A stretch of 57,042 nucleotides of DNA from JANYCG01 sp031365665 (GTDB lineage: Bacteria > Pseudomonadota > Gammaproteobacteria > Burkholderiales > Burkholderiaceae_C): NCBI GenBank assembly GCA_031365665.1, contig JANLYO010000048.1, positions 1 to 57,042 of the forward strand, read 5' to 3'. Shown piece after piece: positions 44,372 through 52,714 of this stretch (positions are counted from its first letter, which is position 1; each line of letters begins with the position of its first letter). Both the position numbers and the translations under genes were made by a program. The notes below the pieces were generated by a model. The model was not told where the DNA came from. It saw nothing but the letters and a program-made list of their open reading frames with translations, and did not search any database.

Positions 44372-45686
44372 GTCCACCTGTTACTCTGTCATAAACGCCT
44401 TGCAAACGCTTTGAGTAATTGCCTTCATCAAACAACTTGGCCTGCCTGACTCCCTTGTCAGACAACTCCGCCCGGAGTGTTTCGTTAGTGTCCAGGGCAC
44501 GAATTGCCTCGGCCATCTCTCGTGTGTCGTAAGGGTTGATCAGGCAAGCGGCGTCTCCAGCCACCTCGGGAATCGAGCTGGTGATGGCGCTAAGAACGGG
44601 CGTGCCAAGAAGCATCGACTCCAACACTGGCAAGCCAAAACCCTCGTAAAGGGATGGAAACAAAGTGGCCTTGGCGCCTCGGATCAGGCTCACCAATAAC
44701 GGGAATGGAGCGTAATCCAGTTGAATCACGCGGCGCTTGACGCGTGTCTCAGCACCCTCGTGAATCAGAGACCGAATATGGTCATCGAAAAGCAGGCGCA
44801 ATTCCTGTTCAGATTTCCAGGCCTGAGCGCCAACAATCACCAACGGTGTCTCAACATTGCTCCCCAAATAGGCCTCAATCAACCGACCAATATTCTTTTT
44901 TGGTTCTATTGAGCCATAGAAAAGGAAATACCCCTTGAATTTAAGCCCAAAGGTTCCCTCAACCTCTCGCTTGACCACCTCCAGGGATTTGTCCTTATAT
45001 TTGGCAGGGATCGTAACTGCCTGGTAAGTGTTGGTCACCTTGTCGGGTGCAACGCCCAGAATATTGATGATGTCACTTCTTGAGGCCTCAGAGACCGTCA
45101 CAATGTGGTCCGCCTTCTTCGCAATGGTTTTGCAAAGGCGAAAATATCTACGCTTGTTGTCCAAGGTGGTGTAAGGCAGACGCAGGGGCACCAAATCATG
45201 GAGGGTGTAGATATTTTTCGCTCCCTTGACCCTGATTGGCAGAGGGTAAGTCCAATGAAAAATGTCCGGGTTGAACCCGGTATAGACGCGTGCCAGATTT
45301 CTCCACCAACGAAAAGCATTGTGTGCCCGCCTGAATACATCCTTTGAATTCCAGACCGAGTCGTAATAGGGCAACCGGGCCTTGTAGGTGTCAAAGATGA
45401 CGGTGCCGGTCATCGGCACCTTGGCCGATTCGAAACCAAATGGCGCAAATATCGACTCGTGAATCGCTCTGAGTTGCCGGAGCCAACCAGGTATGTCTCC
45501 GGCATTTTCATCAAAAAATGCAATCTCTTTCATGAGTGCGCTCATACCGGGCGCAGCCCGGCCCCCATACAAGACACCGACCTCGTGGCCAAGATCGTGC
45601 AAGCAGTAGCTGAGGTTCCTTGCATAGGTGGCAACCCCGGTTCCTTTTTCCAAACCAAGGTTATAGCCATCTATCATTATTTTCAT
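44364..45686 (-). CDS. GT4-family glycosyltransferase
   Basis: 440 residues. The N-terminus MKIMIDGYNLGLEKGTGVAT matches WbdA/WbpY-like mannosyltransferases. The donor domain has FYGSIEPKKNIGRLIEAYL, TLFPSLYEGFGLPVLESMLL and LSAITSSIPEVAGDAACLI. It lies between two FkbM genes in the capsule operon and probably adds a backbone sugar. Sugar unknown. Confidence 0.92.
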   Translation of the reverse strand: MKIMIDGYNLGLEKGTGVATYARNLSYCLHDLGHEVGVLYGGRAAPGMSALMKEIAFFDENAGDIPGWLRQLRAIHESIFAPFGFESAKVPMTGTVIFDTYKARLPYYDSVWNSKDVFRRAHNAFRWWRNLARVYTGFNPDIFHWTYPLPIRVKGAKNIYTLHDLVPLRLPYTTLDNKRRYFRLCKTIAKKADHIVTVSEASRSDIINILGVAPDKVTNTYQAVTIPAKYKDKSLEVVKREVEGTFGLKFKGYFLFYGSIEPKKNIGRLIEAYLGSNVETPLVIVGAQAWKSEQELRLLFDDHIRSLIHEGAETRVKRRVIQLDYAPFPLLVSLIRGAKATLFPSLYEGFGLPVLESMLLGTPVLSAITSSIPEVAGDAACLINPYDTREMAEAIRALDTNETLRAELSDKGVRQAKLFDEGNYSKRLQGVYDRVTGGHA

Positions 45687-45707
45687 ATTGCCTTAAGCGT
45701 TTGCCAG

Positions 45708-47165
45708 TTAGCCAATTCGGGTCAGTCGAATTTTGCTCAAAGAAAACTTTGCGTTTTCACGAATTGACCGCCCGACTATTTCAAATTTCGTCAAATCACG
45801 GTCAATGGCAACCCGAAGGCTTAGAACACCGTTTGACACCTCAAAATCCGCCACGTGGTAGCCAAATCTCTCTGCAAGCGTCAAAGAGACGGGGTCATTG
45901 AATTCCCCTTCAACCTGAATGACATAAGTGCCGCGCGGCAAATACCAATAAGGCCCATGAAAAAGCAGGGCGGCGCTTCCGGCATGGGAGTCAACTATGA
46001 GTCTGTGGTCAACAACTTGACCAGCCACGATGTGCATGTCGTCTGGAAATATTTCAAGGAAATTTCTGGTCTTTTCGGTTCCTATGACTTGACGCTTCGC
46101 AGCGATAAAGTACGCGCTGGAGGCTGAAAATTCCTGTAAATCCATTTCGACAAGTTCGGCTCCGTCCACACGGTAGATCGTCATCTGATGAGACCTGAAC
46201 AAATTGACCAGATCACTTTCAATGCTCGAGTTGAGACTTAATTTTTCAAAAATAATTACCGCGTTGGGCGATCTTGAAAGCAGGGCCTGCATACCGCGCA
46301 AGGCACTTAGCTCATGCCCCTCAACATCAATCTTGGCTATGTCAAAACCGGCAATATCCGCAAGGATGCCGTCAAGCCGGCGTACTTCGATCTCCATCCC
46401 TGCAACACCGCTGCCGGTTGAAACTACGCTGGCACCTCCCGTGTGTCCCTCTGGCACATACAACTTCAATTTCTCATCTTTGTCGGACGCACCGACTTCG
46501 TAAACCTTGACCAAATCGGCCAGTCCATTCAGGTGGATGCTGCGTTCAAACAAAGTCCGAATCGCTGTGTTGGGCTCAAATGCGAACACCTTTCCTTTTC
46601 GAAGAAGCGGCGCCATGCGCAGGGAGTAAACGCCAAGATTGGCGCCAATATCCAGAAAAATTGAGTTTGGTTTGCGGAAGGAAGCCAGTACCGCGTAATA
46701 CTCTTCCTCATAGCGCCCCCCATTGATGAAGTTCGACGGACAGCCAAAATCATTGGTATTGACGTAGATGGGTGTCTCGTCAATCAAATGTGTGAGCCCG
46801 GTGCCCGCGCCCAGATAGGACGACAGGTGGTTTTTGACAAAATCCAAGTCGTTTTGAAGGCGATCCATACGGCGAAGGTGATCGCTGTTTTCCTTGAGTT
46901 CATAGGACTCGATGGACAGACCGCTCTCACTTTTAAGTGGTGCAATTAGGGCTCTCAGTTGCCTGTCTCTCGCCACAAGCCCTGCCTCCAATTTAGCAAG
47001 ACTCCCGTTAAATGCAGCCTCAAGTTGCGTCGCCCTGCGTTCGGCGGCGGCTTGAGCCGCTGCAAAAGACTTTGCGGTCTTTCTAGTCCAAACTCTGGAG
47101 GCATATCCAAGCCCCACGGCTGCAATGCCGACCCAGAGCGCGGGGTAAAGCAGATCAAAAAACAT
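45708..47165 (-). CDS. Membrane-anchored FkbM-family methyltransferase with coiled coil and C-terminal beta domain
   Basis: 485 residues. An N-terminal transmembrane helix (LLYPALWVGIAAVGLGYASR) leads into a coiled coil (about 30-120). The FkbM domain is at about 160-350 (SIFLDIGANLGVYSLRMAP; VFAFEPNT; AKIDVEGHELSALRGMQ). A beta-rich domain is at about 375-485 (YWYLPRGTYVIQVEGEF). The anchor and coiled coil suggest it sits at the export complex and caps or modifies chains there, much as terminal modifiers with coiled-coil rulers do in O-antigen systems; this is inference. Confidence 0.85.
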   Translation of the reverse strand: MFFDLLYPALWVGIAAVGLGYASRVWTRKTAKSFAAAQAAAERRATQLEAAFNGSLAKLEAGLVARDRQLRALIAPLKSESGLSIESYELKENSDHLRRMDRLQNDLDFVKNHLSSYLGAGTGLTHLIDETPIYVNTNDFGCPSNFINGGRYEEEYYAVLASFRKPNSIFLDIGANLGVYSLRMAPLLRKGKVFAFEPNTAIRTLFERSIHLNGLADLVKVYEVGASDKDEKLKLYVPEGHTGGASVVSTGSGVAGMEIEVRRLDGILADIAGFDIAKIDVEGHELSALRGMQALLSRSPNAVIIFEKLSLNSSIESDLVNLFRSHQMTIYRVDGAELVEMDLQEFSASSAYFIAAKRQVIGTEKTRNFLEIFPDDMHIVAGQVVDHRLIVDSHAGSAALLFHGPYWYLPRGTYVIQVEGEFNDPVSLTLAERFGYHVADFEVSNGVLSLRVAIDRDLTKFEIVGRSIRENAKFSLSKIRLTRIG

Positions 47166-47192
47166 AATTAATTTCCCGTTATAGCAGTCAAT

Positions 47193-47864
47193 CTAAGCTG
47201 ATTGGCGTGCCATCTCGACGCCAGTTGCATAAAAATTCAAAGCACTCTCAACATCATGAAACATCTGCAAACGGCCGTCTTGAAGCACGGCGGCCCGATC
47301 ACAGTAGGTGCGAATCAACTGCGGGTTATGCGACACCATCACAAAGGCGCGATCACGTCGCTTTTCAAATAGTTCAACCAGGCATTTCTGTTGAAAACTG
47401 GCATCGCCAACTGCGATGACTTCGTCGATGAGAAAGCAATCAAACTCAATAGCCAGCGACAGGCTAAAGGCGAGTTTTGCCTGCATTCCGCTTGAGTAAG
47501 TTTTAACTGGTTCTGTGAAATACTTGCCAAGTTCAGCAAAGTCCTCCACAAATGCCCGGATTTTCTCTGCGTCTACACCGTACACCCGGGCTATAAAACG
47601 CAAATTGTCCAATCCAGTCAAACTACCCTGGAACGCCCCACTGAATGCCAGCGGCCAAGACACGCTCATACGGCGTTCAATCCGACCAGAGTTGGGAAGC
47701 TCCGACCCACTAAGCAGCCGAATCAAGGTTGATTTTCCCGAGCCATTGTGGCCAACGACACCGAATTTTTCACCCAGGGCCAGCGAGAAAGACACCTGAT
47801 CCAGCACCGTGTGTGTGCCGCCCGATACGGCATACCGCTTGGTCACATTGTCGAACAAGACCAT
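47193..47864 (-). CDS. kpsT: Capsule ABC transporter ATP-binding protein KpsT
   Basis: 223 residues, the usual KpsT size with no C-terminal glycan-binding extension. Walker A GHNGSGKST (residues 38-46), signature YSSGMQAKLAFSLSLA, Walker B FDCFLIDEVIAVGD. It energises polysaccharide export with KpsM. Starts 3 bp after kpsM ends. Confidence 0.95.
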   Translation of the reverse strand: MVLFDNVTKRYAVSGGTHTVLDQVSFSLALGEKFGVVGHNGSGKSTLIRLLSGSELPNSGRIERRMSVSWPLAFSGAFQGSLTGLDNLRFIARVYGVDAEKIRAFVEDFAELGKYFTEPVKTYSSGMQAKLAFSLSLAIEFDCFLIDEVIAVGDASFQQKCLVELFEKRRDRAFVMVSHNPQLIRTYCDRAAVLQDGRLQMFHDVESALNFYATGVEMARQSA

Positions 47865-47867
47865 TGG

Positions 47868-48674
47868 CTAGGGAGCTCCGTCAGTCAAAGCCCTGGCATT
47901 GCGAACCAGCAGCAGGGCAACCAGTGACATGCAGGCGCAAAAAGCAACCGTGTACTGGACGTCGAAATAAGTCACGATGGATGGCCCGAAATAGCCTGCA
48001 CGCAGCATCTCAGTGGTGTTCACCATGGGCACCAACCCAAGGCCATATCGCCAGCTATCGGGTAGCCAGGACACCATGAAGAAGGCTCCCGAGATTGACA
48101 ACAAAAAATAGCTTGAAGGATGCCAGAGCCGCTCGACCAGATCAGAGTGTTCACTCAAGCAGCCCAGAATGACGCCCAAATTGGTGCTGAACCAAGCCAT
48201 CAATAGCCAAGCACCGAGCATCAAAAGAATGTCGTAAGGCACATCAATACGATCCAGAGAATAAAGAACCAACATCACAAACACAAAGGAAGCAGTAACC
48301 GCCGCCACCTCAAGCAGCATTCGTGCCGCAAATATGTCGATCAACTTGACATTGCGGTGGTTGAGGAGGCTGCGATTCGATTCGATCGCCTTGATGCCAC
48401 GAAATGAGCAATTTCGCCAGAGCAACAGGGTCGAATAGCCGGTAACGATGAACGGGGCTACCTGTAGCCTGGATCCATGCAAATGTTGGGTTGCTGACCA
48501 AAGCCCCAGAACGCCAGCCGTAAACAACAGAGGCTCCAAAAACAGCCAAAGAAAGCCAATGTTGTTCCTTCCAAACCGGGTAATGATCTCGCGCATCAAT
48601 AGGGCGCCAACGACTCGCAGTTGAATCGTCAACCCTGACAGGACCGTGTCGAATCCCCGTGCATCCATGGCCAT
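47868..48674 (-). CDS. kpsM: Capsule ABC transporter permease KpsM
   Basis: 268 residues with six likely transmembrane helices and the ABC-2 family opening VVGALLMREIITRFGRNNIG. FLWLFLEPLLFT and ISGAFFMVSWLP follow. It separates from kpsE by one nt and pairs with KpsT. Confidence 0.95.
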   Translation of the reverse strand: MAMDARGFDTVLSGLTIQLRVVGALLMREIITRFGRNNIGFLWLFLEPLLFTAGVLGLWSATQHLHGSRLQVAPFIVTGYSTLLLWRNCSFRGIKAIESNRSLLNHRNVKLIDIFAARMLLEVAAVTASFVFVMLVLYSLDRIDVPYDILLMLGAWLLMAWFSTNLGVILGCLSEHSDLVERLWHPSSYFLLSISGAFFMVSWLPDSWRYGLGLVPMVNTTEMLRAGYFGPSIVTYFDVQYTVAFCACMSLVALLLVRNARALTDGAP

Positions 48675-48675
48675 A

Positions 48676-49785
48676 TCAACTATGGTGTTCCCGAACCCCC
48701 GCGAGGAGCAGGCTCAAGACTCCCCATGTGATCAAGCCCATGAGAAGAGTCGCAAGCACTCCCCGCAACCGCCTGGGCTCAACCGCCTTATCCGGCAAAC
48801 TCGGTTGCACGATACGCTCAAGATAAAGCTGTTTGCGATTGGCATCATTGCGGGCTTGTTCGAGAGCGGTTAGGGCAATTGCGAGCTGCTTGTCGGCAAA
48901 ACCGCGCTCCAACGCGAGGCGTTCGTAATCGACGGATTTACTGGACAAGGAGCGCTCTGCGCCCGTGACTTTGGCGGTTTCTGCGTTTATTTCACTTTGC
49001 AGGGTGTCAAGCTTTTTCTGAAGCGACGGGATTTGCGGGTTGTCTTTGGTCAGGTCACGAATTTGGGCAAGCTGGGTTTTTGTGGCAATAAGTTCGTCTT
49101 GCAATTTCGAGACAAGCTGCAACTGGAGCGTTGACTGGCGTTCGGGATCAAAAACGCCTTTTTGACTTCGGAAAGTGGAAACCGCCAGCGTAGCAGCCTT
49201 GGCTTTTTGCTCGCTCTCGTTGACTTCAGCCGCTGCGAATCGAATTAGATCCTGACGACCGCGTTCGTTGAGTTGGTTGATTAGTTTTTCGCTCAAGTCC
49301 AATAGCTTCTCGTTGATGCGATGGGCATCCGCTGCGCTAAATGCGCTGGTGCGCAATACAGAGATGGAGGATACCCCGTCAACTTCCAAATGGGCGCGCT
49401 TCTGGTAGTAGCGGTGTAGGGCCTCGAAGCTGTTGTCTGGATCGAGACCGGCAAACCGGCTGAAAATGTCGACCGTTGACCCACCAAAGGCCTTTGACAG
49501 GACAAACTGCTGTTCAAGCGCCTTGAGTGCGTCGCGCGAACGAATGTAATCATGCACCGTAAACGTATCGTCCTGGGAGCGATTGAAACCTGCCCCCTGA
49601 AGAAGAACGCCTAATCCTGAGGCAAGCTGCTTTTGCGGACTCCGGATGACAAAGCGCGATTCAGAAATGTAGACGTCGGACGCGATTAGGCCAAAATAGC
49701 AGGCTGCGAGCAGGGTAGGAGCAAGCACCGTAAGCAAAAACAAACGGTTTATGCCAAGCACGCGGCGCAATATTTTTTGAAACAT
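48676..49785 (-). CDS. kpsE: Capsule export inner-membrane protein KpsE (PCP-3 family)
   Basis: 369 residues. N-terminal helix (LFLLTVLAPTLLAACYFGLI), the family segment YISESRFVIRSPQK, long periplasmic coiled coils (about 180-330) and a C-terminal helix (GVLATLLMGLITWGVLSLLL) make the standard KpsE/CtrB layout. It links KpsMT to the OPX outer-membrane channel and is first in the kpsE-to-sulfotransferase operon. Confidence 0.94.
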   Translation of the reverse strand: MFQKILRRVLGINRLFLLTVLAPTLLAACYFGLIASDVYISESRFVIRSPQKQLASGLGVLLQGAGFNRSQDDTFTVHDYIRSRDALKALEQQFVLSKAFGGSTVDIFSRFAGLDPDNSFEALHRYYQKRAHLEVDGVSSISVLRTSAFSAADAHRINEKLLDLSEKLINQLNERGRQDLIRFAAAEVNESEQKAKAATLAVSTFRSQKGVFDPERQSTLQLQLVSKLQDELIATKTQLAQIRDLTKDNPQIPSLQKKLDTLQSEINAETAKVTGAERSLSSKSVDYERLALERGFADKQLAIALTALEQARNDANRKQLYLERIVQPSLPDKAVEPRRLRGVLATLLMGLITWGVLSLLLAGVREHHS

Positions 49786-49878
49786 GGAGAAGTAAACCGC
49801 CCTGGCGGGCCTTTGTCAAAATGTAGCCCGCGAGCTGTCTTCAGGTGCCATTCGTCAAGTGCACGAGGACACCGACCC

Positions 49879-50634
49879 TTAAAAGCTGTACTTCACACCC
49901 GCCACGAGGGCACTTTTCCCGGAAAAATCTCCCCCAGGGACAACATAGATCCGGCTATCAGCGTTGCTTCCTACAGCCGCAATGGATGCCGACACGCCAT
50001 TGCCGAAGTCTTTGCCCAAAGTCAGCGAATAGTCCGAGTAGTTGAAGTTGCCGCTGCTCTTGACCCGCTGGCGACCCACGTGGGGGGTGATGGTCCAACC
50101 TCCGCCCAAATCAAAACTTGCGCTTAAATCAAGATACTGGCTTGCCGAACTGTTGGCAAATCCAAACAGGTTGCCAAGGCTTCTTGAATATTTGACAGTA
50201 AACGGGCCGTAAGTCAAAGCGCCGTAAATTTCATCCGTATCAGCATTCGCTGCACCAGGGACTGCGGCAAGCGTATTGCCCAGGTATCCGTAGTGCAGCA
50301 GCCCCACGTCATATGTCAGATCTTTGAAGACTTCACCTTTGTACCCGCCGTAAAGATCCAATTCCACAGAACCTTCCGTGGCGCCGGCATCTTTGATCCA
50401 CTGAATGCCTGAGGCCCAGGCCCCCAGGTAAAACCCGCTTTTGTGAGTGAAATCGACGCCGCCCTGCACGGTCGGCCTGAAGCGCGTTTGGCTAATGCCG
50501 CGGTAACGGTAGTCGGATATGACTCCGATGTTGTAGGCCAAGGTGTAGTCCGGTTCAGGTGCCTTGGTTTGGGCGATCGACGCCACACAGGCAAAAAATG
50601 CGGCGGCAAATAGAGCGGGTTTTTTAAGGTTCAT
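49879..50634 (-). CDS. TorF-family putative porin
   Basis: 251 residues from ATG 50634, which has GGGAG five nt before it and a clean signal peptide (ALFAAAFFACVASIAQT). The family opening NIGVISDYRYRGISQTRFRP and GFYLGAWASG are visible, with amphipathic beta-strands throughout and a terminal aromatic (KYSF) as in outer-membrane barrels. Same direction as kpsE, 93 bp before it. The transported solute is unknown. Confidence 0.9.
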   Translation of the reverse strand: MNLKKPALFAAAFFACVASIAQTKAPEPDYTLAYNIGVISDYRYRGISQTRFRPTVQGGVDFTHKSGFYLGAWASGIQWIKDAGATEGSVELDLYGGYKGEVFKDLTYDVGLLHYGYLGNTLAAVPGAANADTDEIYGALTYGPFTVKYSRSLGNLFGFANSSASQYLDLSASFDLGGGWTITPHVGRQRVKSSGNFNYSDYSLTLGKDFGNGVSASIAAVGSNADSRIYVVPGGDFSGKSALVAGVKYSF

Positions 50635-50845
50635 TGTGACTCCCAAACGGCAGCATGAAGCCGTTAGCAATTGCTTATGCCTCATTATGCACATCTCAAA
50701 ACATTGAGATTGCCCTGCCGCCTGCGGCGGTTCAATGTGGCGCAAATTTGCGGCCTCTTTCGGCCTGCTCAAGCCGCCAAGCCGGTTGGCCGAAGCAATT
50801 TACGGGATAGTGGTTTTTCGTTGCCAATGAATTGATATAATTTGT
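50635..50845. other. Intergenic region upstream of the porin gene
   Basis: Presumed promoter region of the porin. I see no confident promoter boxes or genes. It adjoins the right copy of the 217-bp repeat. Confidence 0.35.
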
Positions 50846-51062
50846 ATAGCAAACTATTCAATAAATGCTTGGCCTAGCACTCTATTTTTCATAAATCCAA
50901 GGTGCAAAGACAAAAAGACGTCCAATCATACCCAATACAGGTATGATTTGGATGTCAACCATCCGCGTTGATCTTCGCCGTCACTTCTTTGAGCACCGCG
51001 TCGGCTTGCTCATTGGGCACCTGGCAGGTGCCTGCGGCTTCATGGCCGCCACCGCCGTAGGC
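50846..51062 (-). repeat. Right copy of the ~217-bp direct repeat (3' end of the intact DHH gene)
   Basis: Partner of 9072-9289. Here the repeat runs from the downstream spacer through the terminator into the last 35 codons of the complete DHH gene. The interval between repeat copies is about 41.6 kb. Confidence 0.9.
50924..50948 (-). terminator. Rho-independent terminator of the DHH gene
   Basis: Read on the minus strand: AATCATACC, loop TGTATTG, GGTATGATT (9-bp perfect stem), then GGACGTCTTTTTG. It starts 7 nt after the stop codon. The left repeat copy has one mismatch in the stem. Confidence 0.75.
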
Positions 51063-51887
51063 CAACATCAGCTCGCCGATGTTGGTGCGCGAAGAGCGGT
51101 CCACAATCGATTTGCCGGTGGCCAGCACGGTGTTTTGTTTCTGCACGCCCCACATCACGTGGATGGAGATGTTGATCTGCGGGAACAGCGCGTAGATCAT
51201 GAAGCGGTTGGTCGCGTAGATGGTTTCTTCACCGCGCAAATCGAGTATGGCCAGGTTGCCGTGCACCGTGGTGCAGCGCTGGATCTGCGCACGGGCGCGC
51301 TCGGCGTGGTAGAAATACAGATCGACGCGCTCCTCTACGTCTTGCAGCGCCAGCACGTCGTCGATGCCGTGGTTGGCCACGTAGTTGATCAAGTCCATCA
51401 TCAGCTGGTAATTGCTGACGCGGAAATCGCGGAAGCGTCCCAGGCCCGTGCGCGAGTCCATCAAATAATTGAGCAGCACCCAGCCTTTGGGGTCGAGGAT
51501 TTCGTCGATTGTGAAATCAGCCGAATCGCCTTTGTCCACCGCGTACATCATGTCGTCAAACGAGGCCGGGAAACGTTTGCTGCCGCCGTAACTCTCGTAC
51601 ACCACACGCGCGGCTGAGGGCGCGTGTTCGTGGATGACGTGGTTGGCGCGTTTGCCCGTGTTGCGCACGTTCTCCGAGGAGTGGTGGTCAAACGCGATAT
51701 GCGCGCCTTCCACATACGGCAGGTTGGTGGTGATGTCGCCGGGGCCGATCTCGATTTTGCCGTCCTGCATGTCCTTGGGGTGGACAAACAGGATGTCGTT
51801 GATCATTTCCAGCTCGTTGAGCAACACGGCGCAAACCAGGCCGTCAAAGTCGCTGCGGGTGACGAGGCGGTATTTTTGTGCGGACAT
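50955..51887 (-). CDS. DHH/DHHA1-family phosphoesterase (exopolyphosphatase-like)
   Basis: 310 residues. The metal motifs are SDFDG (residues 12-16) and FDHHSSE, and the DHHA1 motif is GGGGHEAAG near the C-terminus. Members cleave short phosphodiester or cyclic-dinucleotide substrates or polyphosphate; the exact substrate is not predictable. The gene is intact and is the source of the repeated 3' end found at 9.1-9.3 kb. GAGG stands 6-9 nt before the ATG. Confidence 0.9.
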   Translation of the reverse strand: MSAQKYRLVTRSDFDGLVCAVLLNELEMINDILFVHPKDMQDGKIEIGPGDITTNLPYVEGAHIAFDHHSSENVRNTGKRANHVIHEHAPSAARVVYESYGGSKRFPASFDDMMYAVDKGDSADFTIDEILDPKGWVLLNYLMDSRTGLGRFRDFRVSNYQLMMDLINYVANHGIDDVLALQDVEERVDLYFYHAERARAQIQRCTTVHGNLAILDLRGEETIYATNRFMIYALFPQINISIHVMWGVQKQNTVLATGKSIVDRSSRTNIGELMLAYGGGGHEAAGTCQVPNEQADAVLKEVTAKINADG

Positions 51888-51893
51888 GGCTTC

Positions 51894-51919
51894 CTCAGGT
51901 AGGCAATTTGTTACCTGAG
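51894..51919 (-). promoter_or_regulatory. Hairpin over the ribosome site of the DHH gene
   Basis: Arms CTCAGGTA and TACCTGAG (8 bp, perfect) with a 10-nt loop lie in the leader just 6 nt before the ATG. The 3' arm includes most of the GAGG ribosome site, so the folded mRNA could lower translation. It could instead be a protein-binding dyad. Confidence 0.45.
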
Positions 51920-51970
51920 ATCATAGCGCGGCGTTTGGGCTGCACCCACGACACCCCGTAGCTGGCAAAG

Positions 51971-52648
51971 TCAGCGGCCTGCGCGCACCTCGGCGACCAG
52001 AAAATCGACCACTTCCAGCGCGCGGGCCATGTTTTTAGACAAAGTGCCGTCGGTGTAAAACCGCCCGGCAACGCCCAAAGCGGGCACGCCCTCGACTTTG
52101 TAGGTGTTTTGCAACTGCGTGGCGCGGGTCACCTTGGTGGCGACCGAGAAGGAGTTGTACTGCTCCATGAATTTGTCTTTTTCCACGCCCTGTTTGGCCA
52201 CCCAGTCGCCGATCAACTCGCTCTTGTTGAGCGCCTGTTTCTCCACGTGCACCGCAGCGAAGACCTTGGCGTGCAGTTTGTCGAGCAGGCCCATGGTCTC
52301 CAGCGTGTAGAACAGGCGCTGCTGGGGGACAAAATCATCGCGGAAACCGACCGGCACGCGGCGGATGGCCACGTCTTTGGGCAGGCGTTTGATCCAGGCC
52401 TCCAGGGCCGGTTCAAAGGCATTGCAATGCGGGCAGCTGTACCAGAAGAATTCGACCACTTCGATCTTGCCGCTGGCGGCCTCGACCGGCGCGCGTTTGT
52501 CCAGCACCAGGTAGTCAGTGCCGGCGCCGGGTTTGCCCTGGGCTTGGGCTTGGCCCGACAACAGGCCCAAACCGCCGGCTAAACCTGCGGCCAAACTTGA
52601 TACGGCCAATGCCGCGCCGCTTGCCTGCGTAAATTCACGTCTTTTCAT
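51971..52648 (-). CDS. dsbA: Thiol:disulfide interchange protein DsbA
   Basis: 225 residues from ATG 52648 (GGAG ribosome site). The leader has a twin-arginine-like MKRREFTQ start and ends near AQAQG. Thioredoxin-fold active site CPHC in FWYSCPHCNAFEP and the cis-Pro region VEGVPALGV are present. It makes disulfides in exported proteins. Same direction as the SPOR gene and argS, the usual betaproteobacterial order. Confidence 0.95.
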   Translation of the reverse strand: MKRREFTQASGAALAVSSLAAGLAGGLGLLSGQAQAQGKPGAGTDYLVLDKRAPVEAASGKIEVVEFFWYSCPHCNAFEPALEAWIKRLPKDVAIRRVPVGFRDDFVPQQRLFYTLETMGLLDKLHAKVFAAVHVEKQALNKSELIGDWVAKQGVEKDKFMEQYNSFSVATKVTRATQLQNTYKVEGVPALGVAGRFYTDGTLSKNMARALEVVDFLVAEVRAGR

Positions 52649-52714
52649 GCTGAAAACTCCTAAAAATCTTGCTTTCAATGCCCCAAACCGCCAAGTTCAC
52701 CATCACGTTCGCCA

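Noticed and set aside
9290..50845. An integrase or transposase that would prove the island
   Set aside because: I read all major frames in the segment and found none; the island claim rests on the repeats and gene content alone.
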